A model generated the notes under the pieces. The model worked only from the letters and a program-made list of their open reading frames with translations, searched no databases and was not told where the DNA came from. From Micromonospora inyonensis (GTDB taxonomy: Bacteria > Actinomycetota > Actinomycetes > Mycobacteriales > Micromonosporaceae): DNA of 64,000 bases. The DNA is taken from contig NZ_FMHU01000002.1 of the NCBI RefSeq assembly GCF_900091415.1, positions 372,001-436,000 of the forward strand. Direction: 5' to 3'. Of this stretch, positions 53,308 through 61,452 are shown piece after piece. Made by a program: the position numbers and the translations under genes. The stretch's first letter is position 1. Every line of letters starts with the position of its first letter.

Positions 53308-54447
53308 ATGGGGGAGCTGACCATCGGCGTGCTGGGCTCGTACGGGGGGCGCAACCTCGGGGACGAGGCGATCCTGACGGCTCTCCTGGCCGACCTGCGC
53401 AACCAGCAGCCGCACGCCCGGATCGTCGTCTTCTCCCGTAACCCCACGCACACCCTGGCGCATCATCCGGGGGTGGAGGCGGTGCCCTGGGAGGGGGTCA
53501 GCCGGGTCGACTCGGCGGCGGTCCTCGACCGGCTCGACCTGCTCATCCTCGGCGGCGGTGGCATCCTCTACGACCGGGAGGCCCGTCGCTACCTGCGGGT
53601 GGTCCGGGTCGCCCAGGAACGCGGCCTGCCGCTGCTGACGTACGCGGTCGGAGTCGGGCCACTGACCGAGGCCGTGGACTGCGGCATGGTCCGCGAGACG
53701 CTGACCAGCGCCACCGAGGTGACCGTACGGGACGAGGAGTCCCGGGTGGTCCTGGAGGAGGCGGGGCTGCTCACCCCGATCACGGTCACCGCCGACCCGG
53801 CGTTCCTGCTGCAACCGGAGGACTTCCCCGCCCGACTCCTGCGCGAGGAGGGCGTACCGGACGGCAAGCGGCTGGTCGGGATGAGTGTGCGGGAACCGGG
53901 CCGGGCCGCCGAACGGCTGGACGTGGACGCGTACCACCGCCTGCTCGCCCAGGTCGGCGACTTCCTGGTGCACCGGATCGACGCCGACGTGGTCTTCGTG
54001 CCGATGGAACGCGACGACATCCGCCACTCGCACGGCGTGATGTCCCACATGACCGCCGCCGACCGGGGCCGGATCCTGCACGGGGACTACTCACCGCCGC
54101 AGGTGCTGGGGCTGATGCGGCACTTCGACCTGGCCGTCGGGATGCGCCTGCACTTCCTGATCTTCGCGGCGATGGCGAACATCCCGTTTCTGCCCCTGCC
54201 CTACGCCGGGAAGGTCTTCGACCTGGCCCAGCGGCTCGGCGTGCCGGCGCTCAAGGGGGTGGCCCGGGAGGTCGAGGGCCCGCTGCTGGCCGAGGTCGAC
54301 CGGCTCTGGGACGAACGGGACAGGCGTGCCGAGTCCGTCTCCCTGCGGGTGGCGGAGATGTGCGAGCAGGCCCGGAGCACCTCCCACGTGACCCGGGCGG
54401 TGCTGGACGGCCTGCGCTCCCGCGCCCTCGCCCGGGTCACCGCCTGA
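53308..54447 (+). CDS. Polysaccharide pyruvyl transferase family protein (CsaB-like)
   Basis: A 379-residue two-domain transferase. L-G-S-Y-G-G-R-N-L-G-D-E-A-I near the start and I-L-G-G-G-G-I-L-Y-D are signatures of the family that adds ketal pyruvate to wall or exopolysaccharides. The C-terminal domain has G-M-R-L-H-F-L-I-F-A, with conserved Arg and His. GGGGGAGGGC before the ATG. It stands alone between repeat copies D and E, so its polymer substrate is unidentified; acquisition as a cassette is possible. Confidence 0.82.
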   Translation: MGELTIGVLGSYGGRNLGDEAILTALLADLRNQQPHARIVVFSRNPTHTLAHHPGVEAVPWEGVSRVDSAAVLDRLDLLILGGGGILYDREARRYLRVVRVAQERGLPLLTYAVGVGPLTEAVDCGMVRETLTSATEVTVRDEESRVVLEEAGLLTPITVTADPAFLLQPEDFPARLLREEGVPDGKRLVGMSVREPGRAAERLDVDAYHRLLAQVGDFLVHRIDADVVFVPMERDDIRHSHGVMSHMTAADRGRILHGDYSPPQVLGLMRHFDLAVGMRLHFLIFAAMANIPFLPLPYAGKVFDLAQRLGVPALKGVAREVEGPLLAEVDRLWDERDRRAESVSLRVAEMCEQARSTSHVTRAVLDGLRSRALARVTA

Positions 54448-54480
54448 GCGTCGTTCCGGCTCGCTCCGCTTCGCGGCGCA

Positions 54481-54540
54481 GGTGTGTGCAGGGGGCCCTT
54501 CCTCGACAGAAAACGGTAGGAGGGGACCCCTGCTACCACC
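54481..54540 (+). repeat. Dispersed palindromic element, copy E
   Basis: GGTGTGTGCAGGGGGCCCTT, core CCTCGACAGAAAACGGTAGG, then AGGGGACCCCTGCTACCACC. Same core orientation as copies A and D. Confidence 0.9.
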
Positions 54541-54592
54541 GCACCCCCGCCCCGCCCCGCACCCCCACCCCGCGCCCACGCGAAGGACCGGC

Positions 54593-54796
54593 TCAGGTGG
54601 CGGGGCCGCGCCAGCAGTAGCGCCACGCGGATTCGCCCTCGGCAGACTCAAGTTCGTAGATCTCCGCGCCGGCCAGCCCGGCGGCGCCGAGGTGGTGGTG
54701 GGTCAACGGCGGGCGGCCGTTCGGGTCCAGTTCGACGGTGATGGTCTCCCCGTCGAAGGCGCCGCCCACCAGGGGAATCTCTGCCGTGGATGCCAT
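54593..54796 (-). CDS. Small conserved hypothetical protein
   Basis: A 67-residue soluble protein starting M-A-S-T-A-E-I-P-L-V-G-G-A-F-D-G (a second ATG three codons earlier is possible). The G-G-x-F-D-G-E pattern with a C-terminal W-R-Y-x-W/H-R-G motif recurs in short actinobacterial proteins as I recall; no function is known. Length and strong codon bias support it being real. Confidence 0.65.
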   Translation of the reverse strand: MASTAEIPLVGGAFDGETITVELDPNGRPPLTHHHLGAAGLAGAEIYELESAEGESAWRYCWRGPAT

Positions 54797-54952
54797 GGTC
54801 CCCATCCTGCACCCACCATGGTCGACCCGCACGGCTATGCCGTGACGGGGGACCACCGGCACCCGACGGGGCACGTCGTGTGGTGGGTGCCGGGCGGGGA
54901 GGTGGCGCTTCCGGAGCGTGAAAAGGGGCCACCGGGTGTCCGCCGTCTCCAC

Positions 54953-54958
54953 TACGGT
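54953..54958 (+). promoter_or_regulatory. -10 box of a leaderless dinB-family transcript
   Basis: TACGGT, 6 nt, ATG at 54965. Confidence 0.55.
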
Positions 54959-54964
54959 CGGCGC

Positions 54965-55498
54965 ATGGCCGAGACCTCGATCCACCCGTCCATCGATCCC
55001 ACCCTCGCTCCGGTGATCGCCCGTACCGGCGACGAGCGGGCCGTGCTGGCGGCCTTCCTCGACCTGCACCGCGGGGTCGTGCTGAAGAAGCTGCGGGGCC
55101 TCACCACGGCCGACGCGACCCGCCGGCTGGTGCCCTCCGACACGACCGTCGCCGGGGTGGTCAAGCACCTGACGATGGTGGAGGCGAACTGGTTTCCCTG
55201 GCTGCTCGCCCCCGAACCCGGCGAGGAGCACGTGTTCTCCGCCGAGGCGGGCCGGCAGAGCTTCAGCGTCGGCCCGGAGGACACCGTGGAGGCGCTGGCC
55301 GCCGCGTACGAGGCGGCCTGCGCCCGGTCCCGGGAGGTCGCCGCCCGGTTCCCCCTCGACCACGTGGTGCCGCAGCCGCAGCTCGGGGAGGTGAACCTGC
55401 GCTGGATCTACGTGCACATGATCGAGGAGACCGCCCGGCACGCCGGCCACGCCGACATCCTGCGGGAACTGACCGACGGGGCGACCGGAGCGGTGTGA
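54965..55498 (+). CDS. DinB-family protein (DUF664)
   Basis: A 177-residue four-helix-bundle protein. Metal-ligand histidines are in V-V-K-H-L-T-M-V-E (first) and H-A-G-H-A-D-I-L-R (last pair), the DinB/YfiT pattern. In Actinobacteria such proteins are often mycothiol-dependent transferases or detoxifying enzymes. The leaderless ATG is favoured over the longer open frame that would run through repeat copy E. Confidence 0.88.
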   Translation: MAETSIHPSIDPTLAPVIARTGDERAVLAAFLDLHRGVVLKKLRGLTTADATRRLVPSDTTVAGVVKHLTMVEANWFPWLLAPEPGEEHVFSAEAGRQSFSVGPEDTVEALAAAYEAACARSREVAARFPLDHVVPQPQLGEVNLRWIYVHMIEETARHAGHADILRELTDGATGAV

Positions 55499-55559
55499 CC
55501 GCGACCGGGCCGGCAGGCGACGTGGTCCGGAGCCGGAACCGGCCGCGCCGATACGGTGC

Positions 55560-56432
55560 TCAGGGCGGCGGGAGCAGTCCCGACGGGTACTCCATGCCGT
55601 CGTGGGTGCAGGCCGCCGCCGCCACCTCTGCCGCGTACCGGGCGGCTGCCTCCGGGGTGTCGCCGCGCAGCCGGCGGGCGACGAACCCGGCCGCGAAGGC
55701 GTCCCCCGCGCCGTTGCTGTCCACCACCCGCGCGGGTGGTGTCGCCGCCGGCAGGTGTACGGGTGGGTGGTCCGGGCGGTGCAGCGTCGCGCCGTCCGCG
55801 CCGTGGGTGACCACCACGGTCCGGGGAGCCAGCCCGGCGGCGGTCCCGGCCGCCACCGCGCCCAGCCGTACCCCGCTGACGAAGACCAGGTCGGCAGCCT
55901 CGGCGAAGGGCCGGTGGTAGGGGTTCCGGCCGTCCCAGTCGTGCAGGTCCGTCGAGACCCGGACGTTCTCGGGGAGGGCGGCGCGCAGGGTCGGCAGCAG
56001 GTCGCGCGCCCAGTCCATGATCGACAGGTGTACGTGGGCCGCTCGGGCGACCAGTCCGGCCAGCTCGTCGGGGGCGAACGGGGGCGGCCCCTGCCAGGGG
56101 CGGGAGTCGTACAGCGACATGCGGCGTCCGGCCGGGTCGACCAGGTTCACCGAGCGCCGGGTGCCCTGCGGAGCCGTCCGCAGCACCGTCGCCACACCCG
56201 TGCGGGACAGCGCCGCCCGGACCACGTCGCCGGCTGGGTCGTCGCCGACCACGTCGACCACGGTCACCCGCAGCCCGAGCGCGTGTGCGGCGAGCGCCAT
56301 CCCCGCTCCGGTGTTGCCGATCCGCAGGTCGACCGGGTCCACCGGGAGGGAGTCGACCACGGGCAGCGGCAGCGCGGGCACCCGTACCCGCACGTCCACC
56401 CCGAGACCACCGATCACCAGAAGGTCGGACAC
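55560..56432 (-). CDS. PfkB-family carbohydrate kinase
   Basis: A 290-residue ribokinase-superfamily kinase: L-V-I-G-G-L-G-V-D-V at the N-terminus, N-T-G-A-G-M-A-L-A as substrate glycine loop, and D-S-N-G-A-G-D-A-F-A-A-G with the catalytic Asp. Substrate not predictable (fructose, ribose, adenosine and others are possible). Likely leaderless: TAGCGT lies 7 nt before the GTG. Divergent from the SNF2 gene with 62 bp between. Confidence 0.87.
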   Translation of the reverse strand: MSDLLVIGGLGVDVRVRVPALPLPVVDSLPVDPVDLRIGNTGAGMALAAHALGLRVTVVDVVGDDPAGDVVRAALSRTGVATVLRTAPQGTRRSVNLVDPAGRRMSLYDSRPWQGPPPFAPDELAGLVARAAHVHLSIMDWARDLLPTLRAALPENVRVSTDLHDWDGRNPYHRPFAEAADLVFVSGVRLGAVAAGTAAGLAPRTVVVTHGADGATLHRPDHPPVHLPAATPPARVVDSNGAGDAFAAGFVARRLRGDTPEAAARYAAEVAAAACTHDGMEYPSGLLPPP

Positions 56433-56439
56433 GGTGCCG

Positions 56440-56445
56440 ACGCTA
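56440..56445 (-). promoter_or_regulatory. -10 box of a leaderless pfkB-like transcript
   Basis: TAGCGT on the minus strand, 7 nt before GTG at 56432. Confidence 0.55.
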
Positions 56446-56494
56446 TCCCGTACCGCCTCACTATCCTGTGCCGGGGCGAGACGAGGGGGGACGT

Positions 56495-59400
56495 GTGCTG
56501 GTCGTACACGGGGTGTGGCTGGTCGGCGTCGGGCTCGCCCTCTGGGCCGAGGAGAGCACCGCTCCGGCGCGTCCGCCCCGTCGCGCCGGCCGTCCGCCCC
56601 GGGAACGTCCGCATCCCTTCGCCGCCGACCACGCCGCGCTGACCGACGCGCTCGGTCCGGCCGCCACGTCCGCCAGCCGCGATTCGGTGGCGCTCACCCT
56701 GCCCACCCGGGGCGGCGCGCCGCTCGACTCGCCGGAACTGGTCCGCACCGCCGCCGTGGACCCGGCCCGCGGCGCGGTCACCCTGGCCCGCTGGCGGGTG
56801 CCCATCCTGGCGTACGCCCCGCCCGACGCCCTCGCCGTGCTCCGCCGTGTCGACGGGTACGCCGCAGTGCCCGGGGCCGGACTGCGGCACCTCGCCGAGC
56901 TGGCCGCCTTCGCCACCGACCTGGTGGCCCGGGGTCGCGTCCTGCCCGTGGTGGCCGACGACGACCGGCCGGGCCGGGGCCTCACCAGCACGGCGGTCGC
57001 CTGCTGGCATCCCCTGCTCACCGGCGTGGACGCCGGCTGGGCGCGCGCCCTCACGCTGGCCCTGCCGCCGTCGGCGCGCGCCGCCGGGCCGGTCGTCGCC
57101 GCCCGTCGGACGAGCCCGGCGAGACGGGTCACCGAGGGCACCCGGTCCGCCGGTGGCCCGTCGATCCGGCCGGGACAGGGGGCCGACGGTGGACCGGGCC
57201 CGGCCGACGTGGTCGCCGACGCGCTGGACGCGCTCACCGACGCCGCCGCCCGGACCGCCCTGGACGGTCTGCGGCTGCCCGGCACCGGGCGGCGCGACTC
57301 GGTCGCAGCCTGGTCGACCGCGCTCACCGGCCCCCGGGGCGGGTTCACCGTCGACCCGGCCGACCGCGCGGCGCTCCGTGCCGGGTTGGAGGCCTGGCAG
57401 CGCGACGCGGTCGGCAACCCGGTCCGGGCCAGCTTCCGGTTGACCGAACCGCCCGCCCCGGACCTGACCCTCGCCCTCGACGTCGAGCTCCTTCCGGGTG
57501 ACGCGCACGCTCCGGACATCCGCACCGAGCCGGACGGGACCGTCGATCCGGGCACCTGGCGGCTCGAGTTCGGGTTGCAGGCCGCCGACGAGCCGGGCCT
57601 GCTGGTCGGGGCCGGCCCGATCTGGCACGACCCGGAGAGCGCCAGGGTGTTCGCCGACCGGGTCGACGCCCCGCAGGAAACGCTCCTGGCCGAGCTGGGC
57701 CGGGCCAGCCGGCTCTGGCCGGAGCTGGACGGCGCGTTGCGCACCGCGACGCCGGAGGCCCTGGAACTCGACGCCGAGGGGGCGCACCGCTTCCTCCGCG
57801 AGGGTGCCCCGGTGCTGCACGCGGCCGGCTTCGGGGTGCTGCTGCCCGGCTGGTGGCATCGCCCGGCCGCCCGGCTCGGCGCGCGGTTGCAGGCCCGCAG
57901 CCGGACCGCCCCGGGCACCGTGGCGACCGCCGGCGGGGTCGGCCTGGACGCCCTGGTCGACTACCGGTGGGAGCTGGCCCTGGGCGACCAGCCGCTGACC
58001 GCCGAGGAGCTGGTCGCGCTGGCGGAACGGAAGAGCCCGCTGGTCCGGCTACGGGGGCAGTGGGTCGAGCTGGACCCGAAGCGGCTCGCCACCGGACTGC
58101 GCCTGCTCCGGACCTCCGGTGAGCTGACCGTGGCCGACCTGCTCCGGCTCGGCCTCGCCGACGGCGACGACGCGGCCCTGCCGGTGCTGGAGATCAACGC
58201 CGACGGTGCGCTCGGCGACCTGCTCTCCGGGCAGGCCGAGCGGCGGCTCACCCCGCTGGACCCGCCACCGGGCTTCATCGGCGAGCTGCGGCCGTACCAG
58301 CGACGGGGGTTGGCCTGGCTGGCCTTCCTCCAGTCCCTCGGGCTGGGCGCGGTCCTCGCCGACGACATGGGGCTCGGCAAGACGGTGCAGCTGCTCGCCC
58401 TCCTGGCCGCCGACCCACCGGAGGCTGGACCGACCCTGCTGGTCTGCCCGATGTCGCTGGTCGGCAACTGGCAGCGGGAGGCCGCCCGGTTCACCCCGAA
58501 GCTGCGGGTGCACGTGCACCACGGCGCGGACCGGGCCCGGGGGGAGCGGTTCGCCGAGGCGGTGAACGACACGGACCTGATGGTCACGACGTACGCGGTG
58601 GCCGCCCGGGACGCGGTCGCCCTGGCCGGCGTCGACTGGCACCGGGTGGTGGTGGACGAGGCGCAGGCGATCAAGAACGCGGCGACCCGGCAGGCCGAGG
58701 CGGTGCGGGCGCTGCCCGCCCGGCACCGGATCGCGGTCACCGGCACCCCGGTGGAGAACCGCCTCGCCGACCTCTGGTCGATCATGCAGTTCGCCAACCC
58801 CGGCCTGCTCGGCCCGGCCGCCACCTTCCGTCGGCGGTACGCCGAACCGATCGAACGGCACGGCGACGAGGAGACCGCCGGCCGGCTGCGCCGGGTCACC
58901 GGTCCGTTCGTGCTGCGGCGGCTCAAGACCGACCCGTCGATCATCTCGGACCTGCCGGAGAAGCTGGAGATGGAGGTGCTCTGCAACCTCACCGCCGAGC
59001 AGGCCGCGCTCTACCAGGCGGTGGTCGACGACATGCTGGCGAAGATCGAGTCCAGTGACGGCATCGAGCGGCGTGGCCTGGTGCTGGCCACCATGACCAA
59101 GCTGAAGCAGGTCTGCAACCACCCGGCCCACCTGCTGCGTGACGGCTCGGCGCTGCCCGGCCGGTCGGGCAAGCTGGCCCGGCTGGAGGAGATTCTCGAC
59201 GAGGTCCTCGCGGCGGGGGAGAAGGCGCTGCTGTTCAGCCAGTACGCCGAGTTCGGCGGCATGCTGCGCGGGCACCTGTCGGCCCGGTTCGGCCGGGAGG
59301 TGCTCTTCCTGCACGGCGGGGTCGGCAAGGCGGACCGGGACGAGATGGTCACCGGCTTCCAGTCCCCGGACGGCCCCGCGTTGTTCGTGCTCTCCCTCAA

Positions 59401-59704
59401 GGCCGGCGGCACCGGGCTCACCCTGACCGCCGCCAACCACGTGGTGCACGTGGACCGGTGGTGGAACCCGGCGGTGGAGGACCAGGCGACCGACCGGGCG
59501 TTCCGGATCGGGCAGCGCCGCCGCGTCCAGGTCCGCAAGTTCGTCTGCGCTGGCACCGTGGAGGAGAAGGTGGCTGCCATGATCACGGAGAAGCGTGGGT
59601 TGGCCGCCCGGGTCGTGGGCAGCGGCGAACAGTGGCTCACCGAACTGTCCACCGCCGACCTGCGCGACCTGTTCACCCTCGCACCCCAGGCGGTGGCCGA
59701 GTGA
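56495..59704 (+). CDS. SNF2-family DNA-dependent helicase/ATPase
   Basis: 1069 residues. An N-terminal region of about 590 residues, the SNF2-associated part, precedes the motor. Helicase motifs: A-D-D-M-G-L-G-K-T-V-Q near 620, D-E-A-Q-A-I-K-N near 721, T-G-T-P-V-E-N-R, then the C-terminal lobe with L-F-S-Q-Y-A-E-F and R-A-F-R-I-G-Q-R-R. The group includes bacterial HepA-like and mycobacterial HelZ-like proteins that remodel protein-nucleic acid complexes. The GTG follows GAGGGGGG. Its stop overlaps the next gene by 4 bases, so they are co-expressed. Confidence 0.93.
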   Translation: MLVVHGVWLVGVGLALWAEESTAPARPPRRAGRPPRERPHPFAADHAALTDALGPAATSASRDSVALTLPTRGGAPLDSPELVRTAAVDPARGAVTLARWRVPILAYAPPDALAVLRRVDGYAAVPGAGLRHLAELAAFATDLVARGRVLPVVADDDRPGRGLTSTAVACWHPLLTGVDAGWARALTLALPPSARAAGPVVAARRTSPARRVTEGTRSAGGPSIRPGQGADGGPGPADVVADALDALTDAAARTALDGLRLPGTGRRDSVAAWSTALTGPRGGFTVDPADRAALRAGLEAWQRDAVGNPVRASFRLTEPPAPDLTLALDVELLPGDAHAPDIRTEPDGTVDPGTWRLEFGLQAADEPGLLVGAGPIWHDPESARVFADRVDAPQETLLAELGRASRLWPELDGALRTATPEALELDAEGAHRFLREGAPVLHAAGFGVLLPGWWHRPAARLGARLQARSRTAPGTVATAGGVGLDALVDYRWELALGDQPLTAEELVALAERKSPLVRLRGQWVELDPKRLATGLRLLRTSGELTVADLLRLGLADGDDAALPVLEINADGALGDLLSGQAERRLTPLDPPPGFIGELRPYQRRGLAWLAFLQSLGLGAVLADDMGLGKTVQLLALLAADPPEAGPTLLVCPMSLVGNWQREAARFTPKLRVHVHHGADRARGERFAEAVNDTDLMVTTYAVAARDAVALAGVDWHRVVVDEAQAIKNAATRQAEAVRALPARHRIAVTGTPVENRLADLWSIMQFANPGLLGPAATFRRRYAEPIERHGDEETAGRLRRVTGPFVLRRLKTDPSIISDLPEKLEMEVLCNLTAEQAALYQAVVDDMLAKIESSDGIERRGLVLATMTKLKQVCNHPAHLLRDGSALPGRSGKLARLEEILDEVLAAGEKALLFSQYAEFGGMLRGHLSARFGREVLFLHGGVGKADRDEMVTGFQSPDGPALFVLSLKAGGTGLTLTAANHVVHVDRWWNPAVEDQATDRAFRIGQRRRVQVRKFVCAGTVEEKVAAMITEKRGLAARVVGSGEQWLTELSTADLRDLFTLAPQAVAE

Positions 59705-60672
59705 GCCCCGCCGACCGGTTCGCCGACTACGGTCCGCCCCGCCGGGTCTCCGGTGGACTGCGCGCCCGCAGCAGCCGGGGCGCGATCGGACAGTCCTGGT
59801 GGTCCCGGCGGTTCTTGGAGGTGCTGGAGTCCTTCGCGCTGGGCACCCGGCTGACCCGGGGGCGCGCCTACGCCCGCGCCGGCCAGGTGCTCACCCTGGA
59901 GGTCGCGCCCGGCGCGGTCACCGCCGAGGTGCAGGGCTCCCGGCCCCGGCCGTACCAGGTCCGCATCGAGCTGGCCCGGTTTCCGGAACCGGTCTGGACG
60001 CGCCTGGAGGAGGCCCTGGCCGGGCAGGCGTTCTTCAGCGCCCGGCTGCTCGCCGGTGACCTTCCCGGGGAACTGGAGGAGCTCTTCGCCGCCGCCGATG
60101 CGCCCCTGTTCCCGGCCGGTGTCGACGAGCTGGCCCAGCGCTGTTCCTGTCCCGACGTAGCGGTGCCCTGCAAGCACCTGGCGGCCACCTTCTACCTGCT
60201 GGCCGAGGCGTTCGACGCCGACCCGTTCCGGTTGCTGCACTGGCGCGGCCGGGGCCGCGACGAGCTGCTCGACCGGCTTCGCGCCCTACGGGGCGGGGCC
60301 GTCCCCCTCCGCGACCCGGCCGGCACCGCGTCGGCCGGCACGTCGACGGGACCGGCCACCGGGCGGCCGGCCGCCACCTCCACGACCGGGTCGGCGGCAC
60401 CACGCGCGGCCGGTACGGCACGGGTGCTCGGTGACCTGCCCACCCCGGCTCTGGCCGACCAGGTGGACCGGTTCTGGCTGCCCCCGGTGCCCCTGCCCGA
60501 CCGGCCGCCCACCCTGGTCACCGATGCGGAGCTGCTGCTGCGTCAACTCGGGCCGCCCGACAGCGCCCTCGGCGGGCCGGGCCTGACCGAGCGCTTGCGC
60601 CGGGCGTACCGGCGTTTCGGCGCGACCGACCCCGGTCCGTCCGGCGCGGATCCCGACGCCGACCGGGGGTGA
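59701..60672 (+). CDS. SWIM zinc-finger protein
   Basis: A 323-residue protein starting at GTG in a GTGA overlap with the SNF2 stop. The SWIM motif C-S-C-P-D-V-A-V-P-C-K-H (CxCx(n)CxH) lies near 147-158 within a domain of about 220 residues; a Thr/Ala/Gly-rich linker (about 205-240) and a C-terminal helical part follow. SWIM domains bind DNA or protein partners. Tight coupling to a SNF2 ATPase recurs in bacteria and suggests a two-component machine, probably in DNA repair or chromatin remodelling; the task is unproven. Confidence 0.88.
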   Translation: MSPADRFADYGPPRRVSGGLRARSSRGAIGQSWWSRRFLEVLESFALGTRLTRGRAYARAGQVLTLEVAPGAVTAEVQGSRPRPYQVRIELARFPEPVWTRLEEALAGQAFFSARLLAGDLPGELEELFAAADAPLFPAGVDELAQRCSCPDVAVPCKHLAATFYLLAEAFDADPFRLLHWRGRGRDELLDRLRALRGGAVPLRDPAGTASAGTSTGPATGRPAATSTTGSAAPRAAGTARVLGDLPTPALADQVDRFWLPPVPLPDRPPTLVTDAELLLRQLGPPDSALGGPGLTERLRRAYRRFGATDPGPSGADPDADRG

Positions 60673-60700
60673 CGGCGGCCCCGGTGGTGCCGGCGGAACG

Positions 60701-60958
60701 TCACAACCATCGCCGTCGGTAGCGCCACAACAGGGCGGAGTTGGCCAGGAGCACCACGGCGCAGATCGCACCGGCCACCCGGCCGGCGAGCACGGTCATC
60801 GCCGGCAGCGCGGCCCACAGCACGATCGTCAACAGCACCAGGTAGCGGCCCCGGTTCGCCCGCGCCCGTTGGTCCAGGCGGGCGAAGAACGCCGGGTCGC
60901 TCTCCCGGAGGTACCGGGTGATCTGCTCGAACCTGCGCTGATCCTCTTTGCTGAGCAT
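60701..60958 (-). CDS. DUF3040 small membrane protein
   Basis: An 85-residue protein. The N-terminal amphipathic part (L-S-K-E-D-Q-R-R-F-E-Q-I) and two adjacent membrane helices (about 38-57 and 60-78) ending in Y-R-R-R-W match DUF3040 proteins of Actinobacteria, function unknown. AAGG lies upstream of the ATG. It converges on the SWIM gene. Confidence 0.82.
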   Translation of the reverse strand: MLSKEDQRRFEQITRYLRESDPAFFARLDQRARANRGRYLVLLTIVLWAALPAMTVLAGRVAGAICAVVLLANSALLWRYRRRWL

Positions 60959-61452
60959 GGCGGTGCCTTCCCCTCATGCGGTTCAGCGGTCCGGCGGCAT
61001 ACCCGCTGCGGTGGCGGCTCACGCCCCTCCTGCTGCTTCCCTTTGCCCGGGCGCGGGGCCCGGACGGCGTGGGGCGTATCGACCCTGGGCGGCCCGGACC
61101 CGCCGGATCGGGGCGACTCAGCATCGACTTAGTGCAACCTTAAGTTTCACTGTGCCGCCGACCTGGGCGGTCCGCGCCCTGACCCGGGGAAACGTCGCGT
61201 TCGGGACGGGCGCGCCCATGTCGGGCCTGCTCGGGACGGCTGCGACCGGACCGGCGGATATCCCACCCGCCCGAACCCTCCTGCAAGCCTGTCTTAAGTG
61301 GCCCTCGCGGCCGCGTTCGCGCACCTTGATGGCCCTCTACCGCTTGGTTACCGTGCCGTAGCAACCTCCCCCAGGCAGCAGCCGCCCAGCACCGTCGCAC
61401 CGCAACCGACGCCGGTCCCGGGTGGCCATTCAGCAGAAAACAGGATTGGTAC
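60959..61452. other. Intergenic region upstream of the DUF1800 gene
   Basis: 494 bp without a convincing gene. It has two less GC-rich patches containing CTTAAGT (near 61138 and 61293), which could carry promoter elements for the DUF1800/DUF1501 operon. The short frames crossing it lack codon bias. Confidence 0.4.
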
